Positions 42,498-56,503 of a stretch of 64,000 nucleotides of DNA are shown piece by piece. The stretch lies in assembly GCA_032718475.1 (NCBI GenBank), contig JAUCBJ010009055.1, forward strand, positions 1 through 64,000, given 5' to 3'. Source of the stretch: Nemertoderma westbladi. Lineage: Eukaryota; Xenacoelomorpha; Nemertodermatida; Nemertodermatidae. Below the pieces are notes generated by a model that saw only the letters and a list, made by a program, of their open reading frames with translations, did no database searches and was not told the DNA's origin. Every line of letters starts with the position of its first letter. The first letter of the stretch is position 1. Both the position numbers and the translations under genes were made by a program.

Positions 42498-45400
42498 ACC
42501 CAGAGTTACACTGCCGTATTTGGGGCCTCCTGCCAATGTGTACAGGTTCCCTGAACCCAGAGTTATACTGCCGTATTTGGGGCTTCCTGCCAATGTGTAC
42601 AGGTTCCCTGAACTCAGAGTTATACTGCCGTATTTGGGGCCTCCTGCCAATGTGTACAGGTTCCCTGAACCCAGAGTTATACTGCCGTATTTGGGGCCTC
42701 CTGCCAATGTGTACAGGTTCTATGAACTCAGAGTTATACTGCCGTATTTGGGGCCTCCTGCCAATGTGTACAGGTTCTCTGAACCCAGAGTTATACTGCC
42801 GTATTTGGGGCCTCCTGCCACTGAACCCAGAGTTACACTGCCGTATTTGGGGCCTCCTGCCAATGTGTACAGGTTCCCTGAACCCAGAGTTATACTGCCG
42901 TATTTGGGGCCTCCTGCCAATATGTACAGGTTCTCTGAACCCAGAGTTATACTGCCGTATTTGGGCCTCCTGCCACTGAACCCAGAGTTACACTGCCGTA
43001 TTTGGAACCTCCTGCCAATGTGTACAGGTTCCCTGAACTCAGAGTTATACTGCTGTATTTGGGGCCTCCTGCCTATGTGTACAGGTTCCCTGAACCCAGA
43101 GTTATACTGCCGTATTTGGGGCCTCCTGCCAATGTGTACAGGTTCTATGAACCCAGAGTTATACTGCCGTATTTGGGGCCTCCTGCCAATGTGTACAGGT
43201 TCCCTGAACCCAGAGTTATACTGCCGTATTTGGGGCCTCCTGCCAATGTGTACAGGTTCTCTGAACCCAGAGTTATACTGCCGTATTTGGGGCCTCCTGC
43301 CACTGAACCCAGAGTTACACTGCCGTATTTGGGACCTCCTGCCAATGTGTACAGGTTCCCTGAACTCAGAGTTATACTGCCGTATTTGGGGCCTCTTGCC
43401 AATGTGTACAGGTTCTATGAACCCAGAGTTATACTGCCGTATTTGGGGCCTCCTGCCAATGTGTACAGGTTCCATGAACCCAGAGTTATACTGCCGTATT
43501 TGGGGCCTCCTGCCAATGTGTACAGGTTCTATGAACCCAGAGTTATACTGCCGTATTTGGGGCCTCCTGCCAATGTGTACAGGTTCCCTGAACCCAGAGT
43601 TATACTGCCGTATTTGGGGCCTCCTGCCAATGTGTACAGGTTCCCTGAACCCAGAGTTATACTGCCGTATTTGGGGCCTCCTGCCAATGTGTACAGGTTC
43701 TATGAACCCAGAGTTATACTGCCGTATTTGGGGCCTCCTGCCAATGTGTACAGGTTCTCTGAACCCAGAGTTATACTGCCGTATTTGGGGCCTCCTGCCA
43801 ATGTGTACAGGTTCCCTGAACCCAGAGTTATACTGCCGTATTTGGGGCCTCCTGCCAATGTGTACAGGTTCCCTGAACCCAGAGTTATACTGCCGTATTT
43901 GGGGCCTCCTGCCAATGTGTACAGGTTCCCTGAACCCAGAGTTATACTGCCGTATTTGGGGCCTCCTGCCAATGTGTACAGGTTCCCTGAACCCAGAGTT
44001 ATACTGCCGTATTTGGGGCCTCCTGCCAATGTGTACAGGTTCCCTGAACCCAGAGTTATACTGCCGTATTTGGGGCCTCCTGCCAATGTGTACAGGTTCC
44101 CTGAACTCAGAGTTATACTGCCGTATTTGGGGCCTCTTGCCAATGTGTACAGGTTCTATGAACCCAGAGTTATACTGCCGTATTTGGGGCCTCCTGCCAA
44201 TGTGTACAGGTTCCATGAACCCAGAGTTAATACTGCCGTATTTGGGGCCTCCTGCCAATGTGTACAGGTTCTATAAACCCAGAGTTATACTGCCGTATTT
44301 GGGACCTCCTGCCAATGTGTACAGGTTCCCTGAACCCAGAGTTATACTGCCGTATTTGGGGCCTCCTGCCAATGTGTACAGGTTCCCTGAACTCAGAGTT
44401 ATACTGCCGTATTTGGGGCCTCCTGCCAATGTGTACAGGTTCTATGAACCCAGAGTTATACTGCCGTATTTGGGGCCTCCTGCCAATGTGTACAGGTTCT
44501 CTGAACCCAGAGTTATACTGCCGTATTTGGGGCCTCCTGCCAATGTGTACAGGTTCCCTGAACCCAGAGTTATACTGCCGTATTTGGGGCCTCCTGCCAA
44601 TGTGTACAGGTTCCCTGAACTCAGAGTTATACTGCCGTATTTGGGGCCTCCTGCCAATGTGTACAGGTTCCCTGAACCCAGAGTTATACTGCCGTATTTG
44701 GGGCCTCCTGCCAATGTGTACAGGTTCCCTGAACCCAGAGTTATACTGCCGTATTTGGGGCCTCCTGCCAATGTGTACAGGTTCCCTGAACCCAGAGTTA
44801 TACTGCCGTATTTGGGGCCTCCTGCCAATGTGTACAGGTTCTATGAACCCAGAGTTATACTGCCGTATTTGGGGCCTCCTGCCAATGTGTACAGGTTCCC
44901 TGAACCCAGAGTTATACTGCCGTATTTGGGGCCTTCTGCCAATGTGTACAGGTTCCCTGAACCCAGAGTTATACTGCCGTATTTGGGGCCTCCTGCCAAT
45001 GTGTACAGGTTCCCTGAACCCAGAGTTATACTGCCGTATTTGGGGCCTCCTGCCAATGTGTACAGGTTCTCTGAACCCAGAGTTATACTTCCGTATTTGG
45101 GGCCTCCTGCCAATGTGTACAGGTTCCCTGAACCCAGAGTTATACTGCCGTATTTGGGGCCTCCTGCCAATGTGTACAGGTTCCCTCAACTCAGAGTTAT
45201 ACTGCCGTATTTGGGGCCTCCTGCCAATGTGTACAGGTTCCCTGAACCCAGAGTTATACTGCCGTATTTGGGGCCTCCTGCCAATGTGTACAGGTTCTAT
45301 GAACCCAGAGTTATACTGCCGTATTTGGGGCCTCCTGCCAATGTGTACAGGTTCTCTGAACCCAGAGTTATACTGCCGTATTTGGGGCCTCCTGCCACTG

Positions 45401-48400
45401 AACCCAGAGTTACACTGCCGTATTTGGGGCCTCCTGCCAATGTGTACAGGTTCCCTGAACCCAGAGTTATACTGCCGTATTTGGGGCCTCCTGCCAATGT
45501 TTACAGGTTCTCTGAACCCAGAGTAATACCTCCGTATTTGGGCCTCCTGCCACTGAACCCAGAGTTACACTGCCGTATTTGGGGCCTCCCGCCAATGTGT
45601 ACAGGTTCTCTGAACCCAGAGTTAATACTGCCGTATTTGGGGCCTCCTGCCACTGAACCCAGAGTTACACTGCCGTATTTGGGGCCTCCTGCCAATGTGT
45701 ACAGGTTCCCTGAACCCAGAGTTATACTGCCGTATTTGGGGCCTCCTGCCAATGTGTACAGGTTCCCTCAACTCAGAGTTATACTGCCGTATTTGGGGCC
45801 TCCTGCCAATGTGTACAGGTTCCCTGAACCCAGAGTTATACTGCCGTATTTGGGGCCTCCTGCCAATGTGTACAGGTTCTATGAACCCAGAGTTATACTG
45901 CCGTATTTGGGGCCTCCTGCCAATGTGTACAGGTTCTCTGAACCCAGAGTTATACTGCCGTATTTGGGGCCTCCTGCCACTGAACCCAGAGTTACACTGC
46001 CGTATTTGGGGCCTCCTGCCAATGTGTACAGGTTCCCTGAACCCAGAGTTATACTGCCGTATTTGGGGCCTCCTGCCAATGTTTACAGGTTCTCTGAACC
46101 CAGAGTAATACCTCCGTATTTGGGCCTCCTGCCACTGAACCCAGAGTTACACTGCCGTATTTGGGGCCTCCCGCCAATGTGTACAGGTTCTCTGAACCCA
46201 GAGTTAATACTGCCGTATTTGGGGCCTCCTGCCACTGAACCCAGAGTTACACTGCCGTATTTGGGGCCTCCTGCCAATGTGTACAGGTTCTATGAACCCA
46301 GAGTTATACTGCCGTATTTGGGACCTCCTACCAATGTGTACAGGTTCCCTGAACCCAGAGTTATACTGCCGTATTTGGGGCTTCCTGCCAATGTGTACAG
46401 GTTCCCTGAACTCAGAGTTATACTGCCGTATTTGGGGCCTCCTGCCAATGTGTACAGGTTCCCTGAACTCAAGAGTTATACTGCCGTATTTGGGGCCTCC
46501 TGCCAATGTGTACAGGTTCCCTGAACCCAGAGTTATACTGCCGTATTTGGGGCCTCCTGCCAATGTGTACAGGTTCCCTGAACCCAGAGTTATACTGCCG
46601 TATTTGGGGCCTCCTGCCAATGTGTACAGGTTCTATGAACCCAGAGTTATACTGCCGTATTTGGGGCCTCCTGCCAATGTGTACAGGTTCTATGAACCCA
46701 GAGTTATACTGCCGTATTTGGGACCTCCTACCAATGTGTACAGGTTCCCTGAACCCAGAGTTATACTGCCGTATTTGGGGCTTCCTGCCAATGTGTACAG
46801 GTTCCCTGAACTCAGAGTTATACTGCCGTATTTGGGGCCTCCTGCCAATGTGTACAGGTTCCCTGAACTCAGAGTTATACTGCCGTATTTGGGGCCTCCT
46901 GCCAATGTGTACAGGTTCCCTGAACCCAGAGTTATACTGCCGTATTTGGGGCCTCCTGCCAATGTGTACAGGTTCTATGAACCCAGAGTTATACTGCCGT
47001 ATTTGGGGCCTCCTGCCAATGTGTACAGGTTCTCTGAACCCAGAGTTATACTGCCGTATTTGGGGCCTCCTGCCACTGAACCCAGAGTTACACTGCCGTA
47101 TTTGGGGCCTCCTGCCAATGTGTACAGGTTCCCTGAACCCAGAGTTATACTGCCGTATTTGGGGCCTCCTGCCAATATGTACAGGTTCTCTGAACCCAGA
47201 GTTATACTGCCGTATTTGGGCCTCCTGCCACTGAACCCAGAGTTACACTGCCGTATTTGGAACCTCCTGCCAATGTGTACAGGTTCCCTGAACTCAGAGT
47301 TATACTGCCGTATTTGGGGCCTCCTGCCTATGTGTACAGGTTCCCTGAACCCAGAGTTATACTGCCGTATTTGGGGCCTCCTGCCAATGTGTACAGGTTC
47401 TCTGAACCCAGAGTTATACTTCCGTATTTGGGGCCTCCTGCCAATGTGTACAGGTTCCCTGAACCCAGAGTTATACTGCCGTATTTGGGGCCTCCTGCCA
47501 ATGTGTACAGGTTCCCTCAACTCAGAGTTATACTGCCGTATTTGGGGCCTCCTGCCAATGTGTACAGGTTCCCTGAACCCATAGTTATACTGCCGTATTT
47601 GGGGCCTCCTGCCAATGTGTACAGGTTCTATGAACCCAGAGTTATACTGCCGTATTTGGGGCCTCCTGCCAATGTGTACAGGTTCTCTGAACCCAGAGTT
47701 ATACTGCCGTATTTGGGGCCTCCTGCCACTGAACCCAGAGTTACACTGCCGTATTTGGGGCCTCCTGCCAATGTGTACAGGTTCCCTGAACCCAGAGTTA
47801 TACTGCCGTATTTGGGGCCTCCTGCCAATGTTTACAGGTTCTCTGAACCCAGAGTAATACCTCCGTATTTGGGCCTCCTGCCACTGAACCCAGAGTTACA
47901 CTGCCGTATTTGGGGCCTCCCGCCAATGTGTACAGGTTCTCTGAACCCAGAGTTAATACTGCCGTATTTGGGGCCTCCTGCCACTGAACCCAGAGTTACA
48001 CTGCCGTATTTGGGGCCTCCTGCCAATGTGTACAGGTTCTATGAACCCAGAGTTATACTGCCGTATTTGGGACCTCCTACCAATGTGTACAGGTTCCCTG
48101 AACCCAGAGTTATACTGCCGTATTTGGGGCTTCCTGCCAATGTGTACAGGTTCCCTGAACTCAGAGTTATACTGCCGTATTTGGGGCCTCCTGCCAATGT
48201 GTACAGGTTCCCTGAACTCAAGAGTTATACTGCCGTATTTGGGGCCTCCTGCCAATGTGTACAGGTTCCCTGAACCCAGAGTTATACTGCCGTATTTGGG
48301 GCCTCCTGCCAATGTGTACAGGTTCCCTGAACCCAGAGTTATACTGCCGTATTTGGGGCCTCCTGCCAATGTGTACAGGTTCTATGAACCCAGAGTTATA

Positions 48401-51400
48401 CTGCCGTATTTGGGGCCTCCTGCCAATGTGTACAGGTTCTATGAACCCAGAGTTATACTGCCGTATTTGGGACCTCCTACCAATGTGTACAGGTTCCCTG
48501 AACCCAGAGTTATACTGCCGTATTTGGGGCTTCCTGCCAATGTGTACAGGTTCCCTGAACTCAGAGTTATACTGCCGTATTTGGGGCCTCCTGCCAATGT
48601 GTACAGGTTCCCTGAACTCAGAGTTATACTGCCGTATTTGGGGCCTCCTGCCAATGTGTACAGGTTCCCTGAACCCAGAGTTATACTGCCGTATTTGGGG
48701 CCTCCTGCCAATGTGTACAGGTTCTATGAACCCAGAGTTATACTGCCGTATTTGGGGCCTCCTGCCAATGTGTACAGGTTCTCTGAACCCAGAGTTATAC
48801 TGCCGTATTTGGGGCCTCCTGCCACTGAACCCAGAGTTACACTGCCGTATTTGGGGCCTCCTGCCAATGTGTACAGGTTCCCTGAACCCAGAGTTATACT
48901 GCCGTATTTGGGGCCTCCTGCCAATGTGTACAGGTTCTCTGAACCCAGAGTTATACTGCCGTATTTGGGCCTCCTGCCACTGAACCCAGAGTTACACTGC
49001 CGTATTTGGGACCTCCTGCCAATGTGTACAGGTTCCCTGAACTCAGAGTTATACTGCCGTATTTGGGGCCTCCTGCCTATGTGTACAGGTTCCCTGAACC
49101 CAGAGTTATACTGCCGTATTTGGGGCCTCCTGCCAATGTGTACAGGTTCTATGAACCCAGAGTTATACTGCCGTATTTGGGGCCTCCTGCCAATGTGTAC
49201 AGGTTCCCTGAACCCAGAGTTATACTGCCGTATTTGGGGCCTCCTGCCAATGTGTACAGGTTCTCTGAACCCAGAGTTATACTGCCGTATTTGGGGCCTC
49301 CTGCCACTGAACCCAGAGTTACACTGCCGTATTTGGGACCTCCTGCCAATGTGTACAGGTTCCCTGAACTCAGAGTTATACTGCCGTATTTGGGGCCTCT
49401 TGCCAATGTGTACAGGTTCTATGAACCCAGAGTTATACTGCCGTATTTGGGGCCTCCTGCCAATGTGTACAGGTTCCATGAACCCAGAGTTAATACTGCC
49501 GTATTTGGGGCCTCCTGCCAATGTGTACAGGTTCTATGAACCCAGAGTTATACTGCCGTATTTGGGACCTCCTGCCAATGTGTACAGGTTCCCTGAACCC
49601 AGAGTTATACTGCCGTATTTGGGGCCTCCTGCCAATGTGTACAGGTTCCCTGAACTCAGAGTTATACTGCCGTATTTGGGGCCTCCTGCCAATGTGTACA
49701 GGTTCTATGAACCCAGAGTTATACTGCCGTATTTGGGGCCTCCTGCCAATGTGTACAGGTTCTCTGAACCCAGAGTTATACTGCCGTATTTGGGGCCTCC
49801 TGCCAATGTGTACAGGTTCCCTGAACCCAGAGTTATACTGCCGTATTTGGGGCCTCCTGCCAATGTGTACAGGTTCCCTGAACCCAGAGTTATACTGCCG
49901 TATTTGGGGCCTCCTGCCAATGTGTACAGGTTCCCTGAACCCAGAGTTATACTGCCGTATTTGGGGCCTCCTGCCAATGTGTACAGGTTCCCTGAACCCA
50001 GAGTTATACTGCCGTATTTGGGGCCTCCTGCCAATGTGTACAGGTTCCCTGAACCCAGAGTTATACTGCCGTATTTGGGGCCTCCTGCCAATGTGTACAG
50101 GTTCTATGAACCCAGAGTTATACTGCCGTATTTGGGGCCTCCTGCCAATGTGTACAGGTTCCCTGAACCCAGAGTTATACTGCCGTATTTGGGGCCTCCT
50201 GCCAATGTGTACAGGTTCCCTGAACCCAGAGTTATACTGCCGTATTTGGGGCCTCCTGCCAATGTGTACAGGTTCCCTGAACCCAGAGTTATACTGCCGT
50301 ATTTGGGGCCTCCTGCCAATGTGTACAGGTTCTCTGAACCCAGAGTTATACTGCCGTATTTGGGGCCTCCTGCCAATGTGTACAGGTTCCCTGAACCCAG
50401 AGTTATACTGCCGTATTTGGGGCCTCCTGCCAATGTGTACAGGTTCCCTCAACTCAGAGTTATACTGCCGTATTTGGGGCCTCCTGCCAATGTGTACAGG
50501 TTCCCTGAACCCAGAGTTATACTGCCGTATTTGGGGCCTCCTGCCAATGTGTACAGGTTCTATGAACCCAGAGTTATACTGCCGTATTTGGGGCCTCCTG
50601 CCAATGTGTACAGGTTCTCTGAACCCAGAGTTATACTGCCGTATTTGGGGCCTCCTGCCACTGAACCCAGAGTTACACTGCCGTATTTGGGGCCTCCTGC
50701 CAATGTGTACAGGTTCCCTGAACCCAGAGTTATACTGCCGTATTTGGGGCCTCCTGCCAATGTTTACAGGTTCTCTGAACCCAGAGTAATACCTCCGTAT
50801 TTGGGCCTCCTGCCACTGAACCCAGAGTTACACTGCCGTATTTGGGGCCTCCCGCCAATGTGTACAGGTTCTCTGAACCCAGAGTTAATACTGCCGTATT
50901 TGGGGCCTCCTGCCACTGAACCCAGAGTTACACTGCCGTATTTGGGGCCTCCTGCCAATGTGTACAGGTTCTATGAACCCAGAGTTATACTGCCGTATTT
51001 GGGACCTCCTACCAATGTGTACAGGTTCCCTGAACCCAGAGTTATACTGCCGTATTTGGGGCTTCCTGCCAATGTGTACAGGTTCCCTGAACTCAGAGTT
51101 ATACTGCCGTATTTGGGGCCTCCTGCCAATGTGTACAGGTTCCCTGAACTCAGAGTTATACTGCCGTATTTGGGGCCTCCTGCCAATGTGTACAGGTTCC
51201 CTGAACCCAGAGTTATACTGCCGTATTTGGGGCCTCCTGCCAATGTGTACAGGTTCCCTGAACCCAGAGTTATACTGCCGTATTTGGGGCCTCCTGCCAA
51301 TGTGTACAGGTTCTATGAACCCAGAGTTATACTGCCGTATTTGGGGCCTCCTGCCAATGTGTACAGGTTCTATGAACCCAGAGTTATACTGCCGTATTTG

Positions 51401-52522
51401 GGACCTCCTACCAATGTGTACAGGTTCCCTGAACCCAGAGTTATACTGCCGTATTTGGGGCTTCCTGCCAATGTGTACAGGTTCCCTGAACTCAGAGTTA
51501 TACTGCCGTATTTGGGGCCTCCTGCCAATGTGTACAGGTTCCCTGAACTCAGAGTTATACTGCCGTATTTGGGGCCTCCTGCCAATGTGTACAGGTTCCC
51601 TGAACCCAGAGTTATACTGCCGTATTTGGGGCCTCCTGCCAATGTGTACAGGTTCTATGAACCCAGAGTTATACTGCCGTATTTGGGGCCTCCTGCCAAT
51701 GTGTACAGGTTCTCTGAACCCAGAGTTATACTGCCGTATTTGGGGCCTCCTGCCACTGAACCCAGAGTTACACTGCCGTATTTGGGGCCTCCTGCCAATG
51801 TGTACAGGTTCCCTGAACCCAGAGTTATACTGCCGTATTTGGGGCCTCCTGCCAATGTGTACAGGTTCTCTGAACCCAGAGTTATACTGCCGTATTTGGG
51901 CCTCCTGCCACTGAACCCAGAGTTACACTGCCGTATTTGGGACCTCCTGCCAATGTGTACAGGTTCCCTGAACTCAGAGTTATACTGCCGTATTTGGGGC
52001 CTCCTGCCTATGTGTACAGGTTCCCTGAACCCAGAGTTATACTGCCGTATTTGGGGCCTCCTGCCAATGTGTATAGGTTCTATGAACCCAGAGTTATACT
52101 GCCGTATTTGGGGCCTCCTGCCAATGTGTACAGGTTCCCTGAACCCAGAGTTATACTGCCGTATTTGGGGCCTCCTGCCAATGTGTACAGGTTCTCTGAA
52201 CCCAGAGTTATACTGCCGTATTTGGGGCCTCCTGCCACTGAACCCAGAGTTACACTGCCGTATTTGGGACCTCCTGCCAATGTGTACAGGTTCTCTGAAC
52301 CCAGAGTTATACTGCCGTATTTGGGGCCTCCTGCCACTGAACCCAGAGTTACACTGCCGTATTTGGGGCCTCCTGCCAATGTGTACAGGTTCCCTGAACC
52401 CAGAGTTATACTGCCGTATTTGGGGCCTCCTGCCAATGTGTACAGGTTCTCTGAACCCAGAGTTATACTGCCGTATTTGGGCCTCCTGCCACTGAACCCA
52501 GAGTTACACTGCCGTATTTGGG

Positions 52523-52622
52523 NNNNNNNNNNNNNNNNNNNNNNNNNNNNNNNNNNNNNNNNNNNNNNNNNNNNNNNNNNNNNNNNNNNNNNNNNNNNNN
52601 NNNNNNNNNNNNNNNNNNNNNN
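52523..52622. other. assembly gap, exactly 100 N
   Basis: One hundred N in the satellite. The round size suggests an unknown-length placeholder, so true array length and phase across this point are not known. Confidence 0.97.
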
Positions 52623-53990
52623 CTGAACTCAGAGTTATACTGCCGTATTTGGGGCCTCCTGCCAATGTGTACAGGTTCTCTGAACCCAGAGTTATACTGC
52701 CGTATTTGGGGCCTCCTGCCAATGTGTACAGGTTCTCTGAACCCAGAGTTATACTGCCGTATTTGGGCCTCCTGCCAATGTGTACAGGTTCCCTGAACCC
52801 AGAGTTACACTGCCGTATTTGGGGCCTCCTGCCAATGTGTACAGGTTCCCTGAACTCAGAGTTATACTGCCGTATTTGGGGCCTCCTGCCAATGTGTACA
52901 GGTTCTCTGAACCCAGAGTTATACTGCCGTATTTGGGGCCTCCTGCCAATGTGTACAGGTTCCCTGAACCCAGAGTTATACTGCCGTATTTGGGGCCTCC
53001 TGCCAATGTGTACAGGTTCCCTGAACCCAGAGTTATACTGCCGTATTTGGGGCCTCCTGCCAATGTGTACAGGTTCCCTGAACCCAGAGTTATACTGCCG
53101 TATTTGGGGCCTCCTGCCAATGTGTACAGGTTCTCTGAACCCAGAGTTATACTGCCGTATTTGGGGCCTCCTGCCAATGTGTACAGGTTCCCTGAACCCA
53201 GAGTTATACTGCCGTATTTGGGGCCTCCTGCCAATGTGTACAGGTTCCCTGAACCCAGAGTTATACTGCCGTATTTGGGGCCTCCTGCCAATGTGTACAG
53301 GTTCCCTGAACCCAGAGTTATACTGCCGTATTTGGGGCCTCCTGCCAATGTGTACAGGTTCCCTGAACCCAGAGTTATACTGCCGTATTTGGGGCCTCCT
53401 GCCAATGTGTACAGGTTCTCTGAACCCAGAGTTATACTGCCGTATTTGGGGCCTCCTGCCAATGTGTACAGGTTCTCTGAACCCAGAGTTAATACTGCCG
53501 TATTTGGGGCCTCCTGGCACTGAACCCAGAGTTACACTGCCGTATTTGGGGCCTCCTGCCAATGTGTACAGGTTCTATGAACCCAGAGTTATACTGCCGT
53601 ATTTGGGACCTCCTACCAATGTGTACAGGTTCCCTGAACCCAGAGTTATACTGCCGTATTTGGGGCTTCCTGCCAATGTGTACAGGTTCCCTGAACTCAG
53701 AGTTATACTGCCGTATTTGGGGCCTCCTGCCAATGTGTACAGGTTCCCTGAACCCAGAGTTATACTGCCGTATTTGGGGCCTCCTGCCAATGTGTACAGG
53801 TTCTATGAACTCAGAGTTATACTGCCGTATTTGGGGCCTCCTGCCAATGTGTACAGGTTCTCTGAACCCAGAGTTATACTGCCGTATTTGGGGCCTCCTG
53901 CCACTGAACCCAGAGTTACACTGCCGTATTTGGGGCCTCCTGCCAATGTGTACAGGTTCCCTGAACCCAGAGTTATACTGCCGTATTTGG

Positions 53991-54077
53991 AATTTGTAAT
54001 TTTTTGTTGACAAGCCGGCACAGCATTCTTAAAAATGCAGCTGCAATGCAGCATGCCGATCCTAGTAGTAGTAGTAG
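53991..54077. mobile_element. 87-bp foreign insertion in the satellite with (TAG)n end
   Basis: The satellite is interrupted after ccgtatttgg (53981-53990) and resumes with the same ccgtatttgg (54078-54087), a possible 10-bp target duplication. The insert is unrelated to the monomer, contains gcagctgcaatgcagcatgc and ends in five TAG repeats. It could be a short retroposed element or a truncated LINE/SINE tail. Confidence 0.6.
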
Positions 54078-56503
54078 CCGTATTTGGGGCCTCCTGCCAA
54101 TGTGTACAGGTTCTCTGAACCCAGAGTTATACTGCCGTATTTGGGCCTCCTGCCACTGAACCCAGAGTTACACTGCCGTATTTGGAACCTCCTGCCAATG
54201 TGTACAGGTTCCCTGAACTCAGAGTTATACTGCCGTATTTGGGGCCTCCTGCCTATGTGTACAGGTTCCCTGAACCCAGAATTATACTGCCGTATTTGGG
54301 GCCTCCTGCCAATGTGTACAGGTTCTATGAACCCAGAGTTATACTGCCGTATTTGGGGCCTCCTGCCAATGTGTACAGGTTCCCTGAACCCAGAGTTACA
54401 CTGCCGTATTTGGGACCTCCTGCCAATGTGTACAGGTTCTCTGAACTCAGAGTTATACTGCCGTATTTGGGGCCTCTTGCCAATGTGTACAGGTTCTATG
54501 AACCCAGAGTTATACTGCCGTATTTGGGGCCTCCTGCCACTGAACCCAGAGTTACACTGCCGTATTTGGGACCTCCTGCCAATGTGTACAGGTTCTCTGA
54601 ACTCAGAGTTATACTGCCGTATTTGGGGCCTCTTGCCAATGTGTACAGGTTCTCTGAACTCAGAGTTATACTGCCGTATTTGGGGCCTCTTGCCAATGTG
54701 TACAGGTTCTATGAACCCAGAGTTATACTGCCGTAATTGGGACATCCTGCCAATGTGTACAGGTTCCCTGAACCCAGAGTTATACTGCCGTATTTGGGGC
54801 CTCCTGCCAATGTGTACAGGTTCCCTGAACTCAGAGTTATACTGCCGTATTTGGGGCCTCCTGCCAATGTGTACAGGTTCTATGAACCCAGAGTTATACT
54901 GCCGTATTTGGGGCCTCCTGCCAATGTGTACAGGTTCTCTGAACCCAGAGTTATACTGCCGTATTTGGGGCCTCCTGCCAATGTGTACAGGTTCCCTGAA
55001 CCCAGAGTTATACTGCCGTATATGGGGCCTCCTGCCAATGTGTACAGGTTCCCTGAACTCAGAGTTATACTGCCGTATTTGGGGCCTCCTGCCAATGTGT
55101 ACAGGTTCCCTGAACCCAGAGTTATACTGCCGTATTTGGGGCCTCCTGCCAATGTGTACAGGTTCCCTGAACCCAGAGTTATACTGCCGTTTTTGGGGCC
55201 TCCTGCCAATGTGTACAGGTTCCCTGAACCCAGAGTTATACTGCCGTATTTGGGGCCTCCTGCCAATGTGTACAGGTTCCCTGAACTCAGAGTTATACTG
55301 CCGTATTTGGGGCCTCCTGCCAATGTGTACAGGTTCCCTGAACCCAGAGTTATACTGCCGTATTTGGGGCCTCCTTCCAATGTGTACAGGTTCTCTGGAC
55401 CCAGAGTTATACTGCCGTATTTGGGGCCTCCTGCCAATGTGTACAGGTTCCCTGAACCCAGAGTTATACTGCCGTATTTGGGGCCTCCTGCCAATGTGTA
55501 CAGGTTCCCTCAACTCAGAGTTATACTGCCGTATTTGGGGCCTCCTGCCAATGTGTACAGGTTCCCTGAACCCAGAGTTATACTGCCGTATTTGGGGCCT
55601 CCTGCCAATGTGTACAGGTTCTATGAACCCAGAGTTATACTGCCGTATTTGGGGCCTCCTGCCAATGTGTACAGGTTCTCTGAACCCAGAGTTATACTGC
55701 CGTATTTGGGCCTCCTGCCACTGAACCCAGAGTTACACTGCCGTATTTGGGGCCTCCCGCCAATGTGTACAGGTTCTCTGAACCCAGAGTTAATACTGCC
55801 GTATTTGGGGCCTCCTGCCACTGAACCCAGAGTTACACTGCCGTATTTGGGGCCTCCTGCCAATGTGTACAGGTTCTATGAACCCAGAGTTATACTGCCG
55901 TATTTGGGACCTCCTACCAATGTGTACAGGTTCCCTGAACCCAGAGTTATACTGCCGTATTTGGGGCTTCCTGCCAATGTGTACAGGTTCCCTGAACTCA
56001 GAGTTATACTGCCGTATTTGGGGCCTCCTGCCAATGTGTACAGGTTCCCTGAACTCAAGAGTTATACTGCCGTATTTGGGGCCTCCTGCCAATGTGTACA
56101 GGTTCCCTGAACCCAGAGTTATACTGCCGTATTTGGGGCCTCCTGCCAATGTGTACAGGTTCTATGAACCCAGAGTTATACTGCCGTATTTGGGGCCTCC
56201 TGCCAATGTGTACAGGTTCTATGAACCCAGAGTTATACTGCCGTATTTGGGACCTCCTACCAATGTGTACAGGTTCCCTGAACCCAGAGTTATACTGCCG
56301 TATTTGGGGCTTCCTGCCAATGTGTACAGGTTCCCTGAACTCAGAGTTATACTGCCGTATTTGGGGCCTCCTGCCAATGTGTACAGGTTCCCTGAACTCA
56401 GAGTTATACTGCCGTATTTGGGGCCTCCTGCCAATGTGTACAGGTTCCCTGAACCCAGAGTTATACTGCCGTATTTGGGGCCTCCTGCCAATGTGTACAG
56501 GTT

